Source of the DNA: Devosia geojensis
GTDB taxonomy: Bacteria > Pseudomonadota > Alphaproteobacteria > Rhizobiales > Devosiaceae
Assembly (NCBI RefSeq): GCF_000969415.1
Contig: NZ_JZEX01000046.1
Coordinates: 54,144 to 118,143 of the forward strand
Direction: 5' to 3'
Length of the DNA stretch: 64,000 nt
The notes beneath the pieces are model-generated. The model was not told the DNA's origin, did not search any database, and was given only the letters and a program-made list of their open reading frames with translations. This document shows positions 7,781 to 17,086 of the stretch, piece after piece; the stretch's first letter is position 1, and every line of letters begins with the position of its first letter. The position numbers were made by a program, and so were the translations under genes.

Positions 7781-9325
7781 TTAGAACCCGCCGCCCGTCT
7801 TGAACCCGCCGTGCTTGCGCGTGCCGGTCGATCCCGTGCGCGGGCGCGAGAACCCGCCCCCGGTTGGGCGGCTGCCCCAGCCGCCGCCGAACCCGCCGCC
7901 GCCACCCGACTTGCTCTTGCCGCCACCGCCTCCGAAGCTCGTATCCGGCCACTGGAAGCCGCCGCCACCCGGTGGCCACGGGGTTGAGCTGGCGCGTCCG
8001 CGGTTGGGCAGCCCGAGGCCCCCGCCCCAGTCGCTGGTGCCCGCGCTCCAGTTCTGGCTCCTGCGCCAGTGGTCCCAGTAGCTTGCCGCGCTGATGCCGC
8101 CCCGCAGGAACTCGGTCAGCATGTCGCCGACGAGCTTGTCCTCGCGGAAGGTCGAGCGCGGATCGTCGAACCGCGCCTTCTTGAACTCCCACTGGATGTC
8201 CTCGAGCTCGCGCCGGCGCGCGGCGAGGGTCTTGAGGCGCGCGCGCTGCTCGCGGATGTCCCCTTCCTCGTCCTTGCCGCGCGCCCGCGCCTCGTCGATC
8301 TGGGCGACGAGCGTGTCGTCCTGGCCTGTGGAGGTCCGCCGCGCCTCGGCCAGCAGCGTGCGGATGTCCTCGCGCCCCAGCGCGTCGGCGAGCGTCGTCA
8401 ATGCCTGCTCGAAAGCCGGGTCCCCGCCCTGGGCGAGGCTCGAGAGCTCCTTGGCGGCGGCATCGCGCCGATCCTCGGCAGCCACGATCTCGGCGTCGAT
8501 CGCCTCGATCCTGGCCTGCGCCTTTTCCAGCGCCTCGCGGATGGGCTTGCCGCCGGCCGCGTCGATGGCGGCCGTTTCGAGCGCGTCGAGCTCGGCTTCG
8601 GCCGCCGCCGCGTTCTGCATCTGCCGCTCGGCGTGCTCACGCAGCCGCAGCGGTATCTCGTTGAGCATGGCGAAGTTCGGCCGGGTCTTGGCAAAGCCGA
8701 TGAGATTGGCCACCAGCCCGTCGAGATAGCGGATGAGATTGTTGGCGCGGTAGTTGACCGTGCCGTATCCGCGGTCCCAGAGGTAGATGAACAGCGGATC
8801 GTCGCGATAGGGCTTGCCCTTCTCGTCGCGGTCGGCCTCCGCCTGCTCGGTCTTGCGCATCGACTGGGCGGCGATGGCCTGCAGTTCGTCGGCCTGCGCG
8901 CGCTTCTGCGCGTAGGCCGGGTCCTTGGCGACGACCCCGCCGATCCGGGTCGAGAGCGCCTTGAGCTCACCCTGATGCGCCTCGACGTCCTTCAGCGCCT
9001 CGCCGCGATCCCCGGTCAGCCGGTTGATCTCGGCGTCGATCTCGGCAAGCTCGCTCTCGGTGCCGGCGAGGGCCTCGGCATGCGATTTCAGCATCTCGCG
9101 CGCCTTGCTCTCGGACTGCGAGATGCGCCCCTCCAGCTCGCGCTGCACGGAAGGATCCAGCCGCACCTGCGCCAGCTTGCGGAAGAGTTCGGCTTCCGTC
9201 TCGCGCATCTTGGTGATGATGTCGGTCGCCCGCGCCAGGCGCTTGGAGATTTCGTCCTCCTCGCGGCGGATGTCGCGCAGCGCCTCCTCGAGCGATGCCA
9301 GAGCTTCGGGACCTCGGATCGTCAT
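7781..9325 (-). CDS. Long coiled-coil protein with Gly-rich tail (third gene of TelA-like/DUF6384 cassette)
   Basis: 514 residues. About residues 1-180 and 225-400 are charged, Ala/Glu/Arg-rich heptad sequence predicted to form long coiled coils. A short conserved-looking globular core (PLFIYLWDRGYGTVNYRANN, about 183-202) interrupts them. Residues after about 430 form a Gly/Ser/Trp/Pro tail ending in KTGGGF, reminiscent of disordered tails of TPM-type envelope proteins. No signal peptide or membrane helix is visible. Its start is seven bases after the stop of the DUF6384-like gene, so the two are co-translated. I do not recognise a function. The operon order implies a complex with the membrane protein and the TelA-like protein. 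Confidence 0.75.
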   Translation of the reverse strand: MTIRGPEALASLEEALRDIRREEDEISKRLARATDIITKMRETEAELFRKLAQVRLDPSVQRELEGRISQSESKAREMLKSHAEALAGTESELAEIDAEINRLTGDRGEALKDVEAHQGELKALSTRIGGVVAKDPAYAQKRAQADELQAIAAQSMRKTEQAEADRDEKGKPYRDDPLFIYLWDRGYGTVNYRANNLIRYLDGLVANLIGFAKTRPNFAMLNEIPLRLREHAERQMQNAAAAEAELDALETAAIDAAGGKPIREALEKAQARIEAIDAEIVAAEDRRDAAAKELSSLAQGGDPAFEQALTTLADALGREDIRTLLAEARRTSTGQDDTLVAQIDEARARGKDEEGDIREQRARLKTLAARRRELEDIQWEFKKARFDDPRSTFREDKLVGDMLTEFLRGGISAASYWDHWRRSQNWSAGTSDWGGGLGLPNRGRASSTPWPPGGGGFQWPDTSFGGGGGKSKSGGGGGFGGGWGSRPTGGGFSRPRTGSTGTRKHGGFKTGGGF

Positions 9326-9332
9326 CTCTACC

Positions 9333-10271
9333 CTACCACCGTGTCACCGCGCCCCCGAGCACCGGCACGACATACTCGGGCTCGAGAAAGCCGTAAGTCT
9401 TGCGGCCGATTTCGCTCATCTCGAGGATGCCGTCGTCGCGCTTGTCCGCCGCCACCGCCTGATAGACCACCTCCGGCACGCGCAGGCCCCAGATGTCCAC
9501 CACTTCGGTCTGCCCGTTCTCTTCGTTCTCGATCGGCAGCGAGAGCTTGTCGCCGTCGGCGTTGATCGCCTCGACCACGATATAGTAGTTCGTGGCGTCG
9601 GTGTTGACCTCGGGGAAGGTCCAGAAGCCCGACTGCACGTCCGGCCGGTTGACGATCCGCAACGTGTATTCCTGCCGCAGCTTGTCGCGCAGCGCCGTCA
9701 ACCGTTCGATGGCGTCGAGCGCGCCTTCCCGGTTGCCTTCGCTGGCCAGCGCCTTGCCGCGTTCGCGCAGCGACTGCGCCTCGACAACGGCCTGCTGCAC
9801 CTTGGTCTCCTCGAAGATCGTCTGGTAGAGCGCGTCCATCTGCGCGGGCAGGCGCTCGGCGAGCTCCAGGCGCGCACCTTCGGCCTGCGCCGACTGGTAC
9901 GGCCGGTAGACCAGGAAATAGCCGCCGATGACAACGAGGAGCGCCGCGAGCGCGGCAAGCGCCGGCTTGCCCCACTTGCCCCGGCTTACATAGAGCCGGG
10001 CGAGCGTGCGCTTGAAGCTCGGCGGCGGGGGCGTATAGACGAAGCGGCTTTCCTCGAGGGCGGAGACACCTTCCTTGAGGATGTGGTCGGGCACCTCGAT
10101 GCCCTGGCTGTGATAGATCTCGCGCAGCCGCTCGATGAGCTGCTTCTCGCGCGCCGCGCCGTCGAGCTCGCGCACCGCCAGGTCCTGGCGGTGGCGAAGC
10201 GTGTCGACGACGTCCATGGCCAGCATGACGTCGTCGAGGGGAGCGGCCGGGCCCGCAGGCGTGTCACTCAT
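9333..10271 (-). CDS. DUF6384-like single-pass membrane protein (second gene of cassette)
   Basis: 312 residues. Residues 1-100 are helical and charged and contain VDTLRHRQDLAVRELDG. A single membrane helix follows at about residues 115-134 (ALAALAALLVVIGGYFLVY). A predicted periplasmic helical segment and a small beta-rich C-terminal domain come next. The layout suggests a cytoplasmic sensor or adaptor joined across the inner membrane to an exported domain. I recall this family as DUF6384, but with moderate certainty. It lies 31 bases after the TelA-like gene and seven before the coiled-coil gene. Confidence 0.72.
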   Translation of the reverse strand: MSDTPAGPAAPLDDVMLAMDVVDTLRHRQDLAVRELDGAAREKQLIERLREIYHSQGIEVPDHILKEGVSALEESRFVYTPPPPSFKRTLARLYVSRGKWGKPALAALAALLVVIGGYFLVYRPYQSAQAEGARLELAERLPAQMDALYQTIFEETKVQQAVVEAQSLRERGKALASEGNREGALDAIERLTALRDKLRQEYTLRIVNRPDVQSGFWTFPEVNTDATNYYIVVEAINADGDKLSLPIENEENGQTEVVDIWGLRVPEVVYQAVAADKRDDGILEMSEIGRKTYGFLEPEYVVPVLGGAVTRW

Positions 10272-10302
10272 GTCTGCCGTTCATGCCCCGATACGTGCCT
10301 GA

Positions 10303-11520
10303 TCATTTCCCTGTTTCGAGCAGCAGCGCGTTGCCGTCGGCGGCGAGCTGGGCAAGGCGCTTCTTGCCGTCCTCGACCGCATCGCGGATCTCGGCCGAGT
10401 TCTTGGTCGAGGCGATGCGCATCTCGTTGATGATGGTGCGGCTCTTTTCCTGGAAGTTGACGACGCTGTCGACGAGCTTCTTGACCGCGTCGGCGCGCAC
10501 TGTCGGGCCGTAACCGGCCTTGACCGCCTCTTCCTGCACCTTGTCGCCGATCTCGGAGAGGGTCTCGAGGCTTTTGCTCATCCCCTCCTTCATCGCATTG
10601 AGCGTCTCGGTCGATTCATGCAGCCCGAACATGCCGGTGAACGAGGCCGAGAGCGCCGTCAGCACCGTCTCGTTGGTCGAGAAGAACGAGATCGACTGCT
10701 GGTAGACGCGCTCCTTGGCGTTGGTCGTCTGCATCAGGCGCGCCATCACCACTTCCGAGGTGTTGTAGGAGATGGTCAGGTTGTCCGAGAGGTCCTTGGC
10801 GATCTGGTAGCGCTTCTCCTCGTTCTGCATCTCGCGCAGCCGCTCGTCGCGCGCCATCTCGAGGCGCGCGCGGTCGGCCGGCACGCTGCCCGCATAGGCG
10901 GCAAGCTCGTCGGCCGATTTCTGCAGGATGCCCTTCTTCTCCTCGAGGCGCTTTTCGGCCGTCTGCAGCACTTCCAGCGCCATCACCTCGGCCTGCTTCA
11001 GGGCGCCGCGGAAATCACGATAGGCCTCGAGGATGGTGTGCTCGCGGTCGATCTGGTCCTTGGTGTCGGACGTGACCTCGAGATAGGTGTCGCGGATCTT
11101 GTTGAAGCGGGTGGCGATGTCGCCGCGCGACACCTTCATCCACACGTTCGAGATGCGCTCGCCCAGATCGATCCGGTTGTCGTCGAGCTGGTCGACCATG
11201 CCCTTGGCGTCGTCCCGGATCGAATCGAAGCCCTTGGTGATATCCTCGTAGCGCTCGCCGATCTTCATGGCGGCGACCTGCTCGCGCACCACCTCGTTGA
11301 AGGCGCTCGCCTGGCTGAGGGTGCGCCCGATCAGCACGACGCGCGTCTCGTCGAGCTCGGTGATCTGCGACAGGAGCCCGGTGATCGGCTGCTCGCCCTG
11401 GTTCTCGGGCCAGACGCCCAGCTCCTTGATCGCGTTCACCGCCTTGTCGAGATACTGCAAGGGTTTCTCGGTGAAGGTGGCGGTGGTTGCCGGTTGGGTG
11501 GTCGTCGTGACTTCAGACAT
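10303..11520 (-). CDS. Helical TelA-like protein (first gene of cassette)
   Basis: 405 residues from the ATG at 11520, chosen over 11556 because GGGGAG lies just upstream and the first 12 residues of the longer form are unlike the rest. After a Thr-rich head, almost the whole protein is amphipathic helix: paired long coiled coils around 60-220, a loop, then a segment NETVLTALSASFTGMFGL near residue 285 and a last helix. This architecture recalls TelA/KlaA (toxic-anion resistance, PF05816), but the match is by pattern only. No signal peptide or membrane span. Annotated homologues I recall are called cell surface protein without evidence. Confidence 0.65.
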   Translation of the reverse strand: MSEVTTTTQPATTATFTEKPLQYLDKAVNAIKELGVWPENQGEQPITGLLSQITELDETRVVLIGRTLSQASAFNEVVREQVAAMKIGERYEDITKGFDSIRDDAKGMVDQLDDNRIDLGERISNVWMKVSRGDIATRFNKIRDTYLEVTSDTKDQIDREHTILEAYRDFRGALKQAEVMALEVLQTAEKRLEEKKGILQKSADELAAYAGSVPADRARLEMARDERLREMQNEEKRYQIAKDLSDNLTISYNTSEVVMARLMQTTNAKERVYQQSISFFSTNETVLTALSASFTGMFGLHESTETLNAMKEGMSKSLETLSEIGDKVQEEAVKAGYGPTVRADAVKKLVDSVVNFQEKSRTIINEMRIASTKNSAEIRDAVEDGKKRLAQLAADGNALLLETGK

Positions 11521-11663
11521 CGATGTTCTCCCCGCGGTCGGCGCCTCGCCTTGCAAGGCTATAGATTGACTTTGCCGCCGCCGCTGACAATTGCAACAGG
11601 TTTGTGCGACAACTATTTTGCCTGAATTGGTGCTAAAAAGCCTCAGGTCGTGAAAGGGCGGGA

Positions 11664-12131
11664 ATGGAGTTCGGCGGACGGTACCTGGTGGCGGCGCCGC
11701 GCATCGAAGTATGGGCGGCCCTAAACGATACGAACGTTCTCAAGGCGGCGATCCCCGGCTGCCAGCGGATCGACTGGACCGGCAAGGATTCCCTCGAGCT
11801 CGACATCAAGGTCAACCTCGGCGTCGTCCACCCGGTGTTCAAGGGAGACCTGTGGCTCTCCGACATCGTGCCGGCCGAGAGCTATCGGCTCGCCGGCAAG
11901 GGACGAGGGGGCCTTCTCGGGCTCGCCGAGGGCGCGGCCGATATCGTGCTCGCCGACGACGGCGAGGGCACGCGCCTCGTCTTTTCCGCCAATGGCGGCG
12001 CGTCCGGCCAGATCATGAAGCTCGGCAAGGCCATCATCGGCAATTCCGCCCAGAAGGTCATCGACGGCTTCTTCGAGCGCTTCGGCGAGGCGATGGGGGC
12101 GCGGGTGACGCCGATCAGGGAAAGCGAATAG
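11664..12131 (+). CDS. CoxG-like SRPBCC-domain protein
   Basis: 155 residues covering one START/Bet v 1-like fold with the CoxG hallmarks: early VWAALNDTNVLKAAIPGC, central GGLLGLAEGAADI and a C-terminal amphipathic helix. CoxG proteins are linked to carbon-monoxide dehydrogenase or molybdenum hydroxylase operons, but no such enzyme is nearby, so the ligand role is open. It is divergent from the TelA-like cassette, with 143 bases between the two starts, and lies upstream of the nucleoside operon. Confidence 0.78.
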   Translation: MEFGGRYLVAAPRIEVWAALNDTNVLKAAIPGCQRIDWTGKDSLELDIKVNLGVVHPVFKGDLWLSDIVPAESYRLAGKGRGGLLGLAEGAADIVLADDGEGTRLVFSANGGASGQIMKLGKAIIGNSAQKVIDGFFERFGEAMGARVTPIRESE

Positions 12132-12191
12132 TTCCCGTAGGGATCGCGTGCGGGCGACGCACGGCAACCACCCCCTATCCGCTCCCCAGAA

Positions 12192-12213
12192 TTTTTTGAC
12201 CAATCGGAAAAAA
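12192..12213. promoter_or_regulatory. Candidate operator upstream of the nucleoside uptake operon
   Basis: A 22-bp stretch with a T6 run, GACCAATCGG and an A6 run, about 115 bases before the bmp start. The left half TTGACCA matches a RutR-type (TetR-family) half-site; the right half is only weakly matching. It is the only structured element in the 12132-12326 gap. Low confidence. Confidence 0.25.
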
Positions 12214-12326
12214 CTGCGTGACACCCTCTTGCGGGGCGGCCGTTTGCACGGTTGTATCGTGGGTCAGCGCACGGGATGTGTCCGCCGGTATCTACCGGGT
12301 CCTGTGCGAGACAGGGAGAGCCATCA

Positions 12327-13331
12327 ATGAAATTCAACAACATCAGCAAGGCCGCGCTCGGCGGCGTGGCGCTGAGTGCCGTGCTTGCGGGGGCGGCCTT
12401 GGCCGATCCGGCCGTGATCTACGACCTCGGGGGCAAGTTCGACAAATCGTTCAACGAGGCCGCCTACAACGGGGCCGAGGCCTGGAAGGCCGAGACCGGG
12501 GGCAACTACCTCGATTTCGAGCTGCAGAACGATGCCCAGCGCGAGCAGGCGCTGCGCCGGTTCGCGAGCCAGGGCGCCAATCCGATCGTCATGGCCGGCT
12601 TCTCGTGGAACGCCGCGCTCGAGGCCGTCGCGCCCGAATTCGCCGACACCAATTTCGTCGTCATCGACACGGTCGTCGATCAGCCGAACGTGCAGTCGAT
12701 CATGTTCGACGAGCACACCGGTTCCTTCCTCGTTGGTGCTCTGGCGGCCATGAAGTCGGAAACCGGCCGCGTGGGCTTCGTCGGCGGCATGGACGTGCCG
12801 CTCATCCACCGCTTCTACTGCGGCTACGCCTATGGTGCGCGCCAGGTCAATCCGGACGTCGAGCTGACCGAGAACTACACCGGCACCACGCCCGCCGCCT
12901 GGAATGATCCGGTCACCGCCGGTGAGCTGGCCAAGGCGCAGATCGACAACGGCGTCGACGTGATCTTCGCGGCGGCCGGCGGCTCCGGCCTCGGCGTGCT
13001 GCAGGCGGCGGCCGATGCGGGCAAGTTCTCCATCGGCGTCGACAGCAACCAGAACTACCTGCACCCGGGTTCGGTGCTGACCTCCATGCTCAAGCGCGTC
13101 GACAACGCCGTCCACACCGCCTTCAACGAGGCCGGGGATGACGCCACCTTCAAGCCGGGCCGGATCGACCTCGGCCTTGCAGACGAAGGCGTCGACTATG
13201 CCCTCGACGAGCACAACCAGGACCTCATCACCGACGAGATGCAGGTCCAGGTCGATGAGCTCAAGCAAGGCATCATCGCCGGCGAGATCGAGGTGCACGA
13301 CTACTACACCGACAACGCCTGCCCGCTCTGA
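12327..13331 (+). CDS. BMP-family nucleoside-binding periplasmic protein
   Basis: 334 residues from the ATG at 12327, with AGGGAGAG ten bases ahead. Residues 1-26 are a signal peptide (GVALSAVLAGAALA-DP). The mature protein starts with the BMP/PnrA pattern VIYDLGGKFDKSFNEAAYNG, and a later GVDSNQNYLHPGSVLTSMLK segment contributes to the nucleoside pocket. It captures purine or other nucleosides for the ABC importer encoded by the next three genes. An in-frame ATG at 12252 would put 25 non-hydrophobic residues before the signal peptide and is unlikely. Confidence 0.92.
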   Translation: MKFNNISKAALGGVALSAVLAGAALADPAVIYDLGGKFDKSFNEAAYNGAEAWKAETGGNYLDFELQNDAQREQALRRFASQGANPIVMAGFSWNAALEAVAPEFADTNFVVIDTVVDQPNVQSIMFDEHTGSFLVGALAAMKSETGRVGFVGGMDVPLIHRFYCGYAYGARQVNPDVELTENYTGTTPAAWNDPVTAGELAKAQIDNGVDVIFAAAGGSGLGVLQAAADAGKFSIGVDSNQNYLHPGSVLTSMLKRVDNAVHTAFNEAGDDATFKPGRIDLGLADEGVDYALDEHNQDLITDEMQVQVDELKQGIIAGEIEVHDYYTDNACPL

Positions 13332-13343
13332 TCGCGAGCGTTT

Positions 13344-14951
13344 ATGAGCGAAAGCGACAACATGAACCCGCAGCGGCCGAAAACGGCCGCTGCACCCGCT
13401 CCCGCCTCCCGGTGGGCGATCGAACTTGAGAAGATCAACAAGCGGTTCGGCGCGGTTCACGCCAACAAGGACATCGACCTCAAGGTCGAGCGCGGCACCA
13501 TCCACGGCATCGTCGGGGAGAACGGGGCCGGCAAGTCGACGCTGATGTCCATCCTCTACGGCTTCTACACCGCCGACAGCGGCACCATCAAAGTCGACGG
13601 CACGGAGCGGCACATCACCGACAGCCGCCATGCCCTGGCGCTCGGCATCGGCATGGTCCACCAGCACTTCATGCTGGTCGAGAATTTCACCGTCCTCGAG
13701 AACGTCGTGCTCGGCGCCGAGGACAGCGCCCTCATCGCCCCGAGCCTCAAACGTGCCCGCGCCGAATTGGAGCGCATCGAAGACGAATACAATCTCGTCG
13801 TCGATCCGGACGCCGTCATCGAGGACATCTCGGTCGGCCAGCAGCAGCGCGTGGAGATCTTGAAGGCCCTCTATCGCGGCGCGCAGACCCTGATCCTTGA
13901 CGAGCCGACGGGCGTCCTCACCCCTAAGGAAGCCGACGACCTCTTTCGCGTGCTCGAGACCCTGCGCGACCAAGGCAAGACCGTCATTCTCATCACCCAT
14001 AAGCTGCGCGAGATCATGGCGATCACCGACAGCGTCTCCGTCATGCGCCAGGGCGAGATGGTCAAGACCCTGACGACGTCCGAGACCAATCCGGAGGAGA
14101 TCGCCGAGCTGATGGTTGGCCGCCGGGTGCTGCTGCGCGTCGACAAGGGCCCCGCCAATCCCGGCAAGACGCTGCTCGAGGTCAAGAACCTCGTCGTCGC
14201 CGACGACCTGGGGGTCGTGCGCGTCAAGGACGTCAGCCTTTCCGTGCGCGCCGGCGAGATCGTCGGCATCGCCGGCGTTTCCGGCAACGGGCAGTCGGAA
14301 CTTCTGGAATCCGTCACCGGCATGCGCGACCAGCGCTCGGGCACGGTCGTCGTCAACGGGCGCGAGTTGTCGCTGAAGGGCGATGACGGCGCCGCCCGCG
14401 CCCGCGCCGCCGGCCTCGCCCACGTGCCCGAGGACCGCCAGCACATGGGGCTGGTCACCACCTTCGAGGAGTGGGAGAATGCCATCCTCGGCTACCAGGA
14501 CGCCCCCGAATACGGCGGTGGTCCCTTCCTCGATATCGAGGCGGCGCGTCGCAAGGCTGCCGAGCAGATCAAGAGGTTCGACGTGCGCCCGGCCAACAAC
14601 CGCTTGAAGACCGCGAACTTTTCCGGCGGCAACCAGCAGAAGATCGTGCTGGCGCGCGAGATGGGGCGCGATCCGGACGTCCTCATCGTTGGCCAGCCGA
14701 CCCGCGGCGTCGACATCGGCGCCATCGAGTTCATCCACAACCAGATCATCGCCATGCGCGACGCCGGCAAGGCCATCCTTCTCGTTTCCGTCGAGCTCGA
14801 CGAGATCCGCTCGCTCGCCGACCGCATCCTCGTGATGTTCGACGGCCAGATCGTCGGCGAAGCCGATCCCGCCACCGCCAGCGAAGGCGAGATCGGCCTG
14901 ATGATGGCGGGCATATCGCAATCGGCCGCCGCACTGGAGGCCCGCCCATGA
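13344..14951 (+). CDS. Nucleoside ABC importer, double ATP-binding subunit (NupA/YufO-like)
   Basis: 535 residues with two fused ABC ATPase domains. Domain 1 (about 27-265) has an intact Walker A GENGAGKST and the signature ISVGQQQR. Domain 2 (about 275-520) has a shortened GVSGNGQSEL loop in place of a full Walker A and the signature FSGGNQQK, the usual asymmetry of sugar and nucleoside importers of this class. It lies 12 bases after the binding protein and its stop overlaps the next start as ATGA. Confidence 0.93.
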   Translation: MSESDNMNPQRPKTAAAPAPASRWAIELEKINKRFGAVHANKDIDLKVERGTIHGIVGENGAGKSTLMSILYGFYTADSGTIKVDGTERHITDSRHALALGIGMVHQHFMLVENFTVLENVVLGAEDSALIAPSLKRARAELERIEDEYNLVVDPDAVIEDISVGQQQRVEILKALYRGAQTLILDEPTGVLTPKEADDLFRVLETLRDQGKTVILITHKLREIMAITDSVSVMRQGEMVKTLTTSETNPEEIAELMVGRRVLLRVDKGPANPGKTLLEVKNLVVADDLGVVRVKDVSLSVRAGEIVGIAGVSGNGQSELLESVTGMRDQRSGTVVVNGRELSLKGDDGAARARAAGLAHVPEDRQHMGLVTTFEEWENAILGYQDAPEYGGGPFLDIEAARRKAAEQIKRFDVRPANNRLKTANFSGGNQQKIVLAREMGRDPDVLIVGQPTRGVDIGAIEFIHNQIIAMRDAGKAILLVSVELDEIRSLADRILVMFDGQIVGEADPATASEGEIGLMMAGISQSAAALEARP

Positions 14952-16078
14952 GCGCCCGCACGCCCCTGCCGCGCTGGGCGGACATCGTCCTCCTGCCGCT
15001 CCTCAACCTGGCGCTGGCCTTCCTCGTTTCCGGCCTCGTGGTGCTGATGGTCGGCGAGAACCCGCTGCACGCCGTGCAGGTCATCATCTACGGCGCCTTC
15101 GGCTACGGCGACGGCTTCGGCTATACCCTCTACTACGCCACCAACTTCATCTTCACCGGCCTTGCCTTCGCGGTCGCCGCCCACGCCGGGCTCTTCAACA
15201 TCGGCGGCGACGGACAGGCCTATGTCGCCGGGCTTGGCGCCATCGTCATCGCGCTGGCGCTCGACCAGACCCATTGGCTCCTCGCCATGCCCGCCGCCAT
15301 GATCGGCGCGGCCCTCGTCGGCGGCTTCTGGGCGTTCATCCCCGGATATCTGCAGGCCAAGCGCGGCAGCCACGTGGTCATCACCACCATCATGTTCAAC
15401 TTCATCGCCGCCGCGCTGATGGTCTACATGATCAATAGGGTCCTGAAGCCGGCGACCACCATGGCCCCCGAATCCGCCACCCTGGCGGTCGGCGGCCGCG
15501 TGCCGCAACTGCGCCAGTTCTTCAGCTTCTTCGGCTATTCGCCGGTCAACCTCTCGATCGTCGTCGCGCTCCTCGCCCTCGTCTTCGTCTACGTCCTCGT
15601 CTGGCACACCAAGCTCGGCTATGCGCTGAGGACCCTGGGGCAGAACCCCTCCGCCTCGCGCTATGCCGGCATGTCCAACTCGCGCCTCATCATGATCGCC
15701 ATGACCATCTCCGGCGCGCTCGCGGGGATGGTGGCGATCAACGAGGTGATGGGCGTGCAGAACCGGCTGGTGCTCGATTTCGTCGCCGGCTCCGGGTTCG
15801 TGGGCATCGCCGTGGCGCTGATGGGGCGCAATCATCCCGTCGGCATCCTCTTTGCCGCGCTTCTCTTCGGTGCGCTCTACCAGGGCGGGCAGGAGCTGCA
15901 GTTCGTCATCCCCGGCGTCACCCGCGAGATGATCGTCGTCATCCAGGCGCTCGTCATCCTCTTCACCGGCGCGATGGAGGGCCTCTTCCGGCCCGCCCTG
16001 GAACGCACCTTCATGCTGTTCTCACCCGAGCAGAAGGCCCGCGCCGTCAGTGTTTCGACGGCGGAATCGGAGAGCTGA
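14948..16078 (+). CDS. Nucleoside ABC importer permease, first subunit (NupB/YufP-like)
   Basis: 376 residues, about ten membrane helices, BPD_transp_2 family (RbsC fold). FNIGGDGQAYVAGL near residue 83 and the coupling region TLGQNPSASRYAGM near residue 229 are diagnostic of BMP-linked permeases. The start ATG at 14948 overlaps the ATPase stop. It forms a heterodimeric channel with the next gene. Confidence 0.92.
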   Translation: MSARTPLPRWADIVLLPLLNLALAFLVSGLVVLMVGENPLHAVQVIIYGAFGYGDGFGYTLYYATNFIFTGLAFAVAAHAGLFNIGGDGQAYVAGLGAIVIALALDQTHWLLAMPAAMIGAALVGGFWAFIPGYLQAKRGSHVVITTIMFNFIAAALMVYMINRVLKPATTMAPESATLAVGGRVPQLRQFFSFFGYSPVNLSIVVALLALVFVYVLVWHTKLGYALRTLGQNPSASRYAGMSNSRLIMIAMTISGALAGMVAINEVMGVQNRLVLDFVAGSGFVGIAVALMGRNHPVGILFAALLFGALYQGGQELQFVIPGVTREMIVVIQALVILFTGAMEGLFRPALERTFMLFSPEQKARAVSVSTAESES

Positions 16079-16082
16079 TCAG

Positions 16083-17051
16083 ATGGATTTTCAGGTCATC
16101 CTCTCCATCCTCGATGCAACGCTGCGCCTCTCGACGCCGCTGCTGCTCGCCTGCCTTGCCGGCCTCTATTCCGAGCGCGCCGGCGTCTTCGACATCGGCC
16201 TCGAAGGCAAGATGCTGGCGGCCGCTTTCGCCGCGGCGGCGGTGGCGGCCGTCTATGGCTCCATGTGGCTGGGGCTCCTCGCCGGCATGGCCGTATCGCT
16301 CGGCACCACGCTCCTCCAGGGCGTCGCCGCCATCACGCTGCGCGGCAATCAGCTCATCGCCGCCGTCGCCATCAACATGCTGGCGGCGGGCCTCACCACC
16401 TTCCTCGGCCAGACCTGGTTCGGCCAGGGCGGGCGCACGCCCGCCCTCGGCCCCAACGGGCGCTTTGCGCCCATCGAGCTGCCGTTCGTTGCCGAATTGT
16501 CCGGCATTCCGATCCTCGGCCCGCTCTACGCTGAGGTGATCTCGGGCCATTACCTGCTCGTCTACATCGCCTTCATCATGGTGCCGGTCACCTGGTTCGT
16601 GCTCTTCCGCACCCGTTTCGGGCTGCGCCTGCGCGCTGTCGGCGAGAACCCGAAGGCGGTCGACACCGCCGGCATCTCGGTCAACCGCATGCGCTACCAG
16701 GCGATCATCATCACCGGTCTCCTCGCCGGTATCGCCGGTGCCTATTTCTCCATCGCCCAGGGCTCGGGCTTCGGCAACAACATGACGGCGGGCAAGGGCT
16801 ATATCGCGCTCGCCGCGCTGATCTTTGCCAAGTGGAAGCCGGTGCCGGCCATGTTCACCTGCCTGCTCTTCGGCTTTCTCGATGCGCTGCAGATCCGCCT
16901 GCAATCGGCGCGGCTGCCGCTCATCGGCGAGGTGCCGGTACAGGCCATCCAGGCGCTGCCTTATATCCTGACGGTGATCCTGCTTGCAGGCTTCATCGGC
17001 AAGGCCGTTGGCCCCAAGGCTGGGGGCGTGCCCTATGTCAAGGAACGCTAG
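16083..17051 (+). CDS. Nucleoside ABC importer permease, second subunit (NupC/YufQ-like)
   Basis: 322 residues, about ten membrane helices. It carries the paired family motifs FDIGLEGKMLAAAF near residue 38 and GENPKAVDTAGI near residue 187. I chose the ATG at 16083, four bases after the previous stop, because it begins at the first helix; 16050 would overlap the preceding gene. It is the partner permease of the nucleoside importer. Confidence 0.92.
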   Translation: MDFQVILSILDATLRLSTPLLLACLAGLYSERAGVFDIGLEGKMLAAAFAAAAVAAVYGSMWLGLLAGMAVSLGTTLLQGVAAITLRGNQLIAAVAINMLAAGLTTFLGQTWFGQGGRTPALGPNGRFAPIELPFVAELSGIPILGPLYAEVISGHYLLVYIAFIMVPVTWFVLFRTRFGLRLRAVGENPKAVDTAGISVNRMRYQAIIITGLLAGIAGAYFSIAQGSGFGNNMTAGKGYIALAALIFAKWKPVPAMFTCLLFGFLDALQIRLQSARLPLIGEVPVQAIQALPYILTVILLAGFIGKAVGPKAGGVPYVKER

Positions 17052-17086
17052 CCGTTTGAGCTGAGCGGCGGAACGGAACGACAGAC

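Noticed and set aside
12324..14921. 865-residue antisense frame over the nucleoside ABC genes
   Set aside because: Complement of two certain coding regions; no domain or ribosome site, low-complexity His/Asp/Gly composition.
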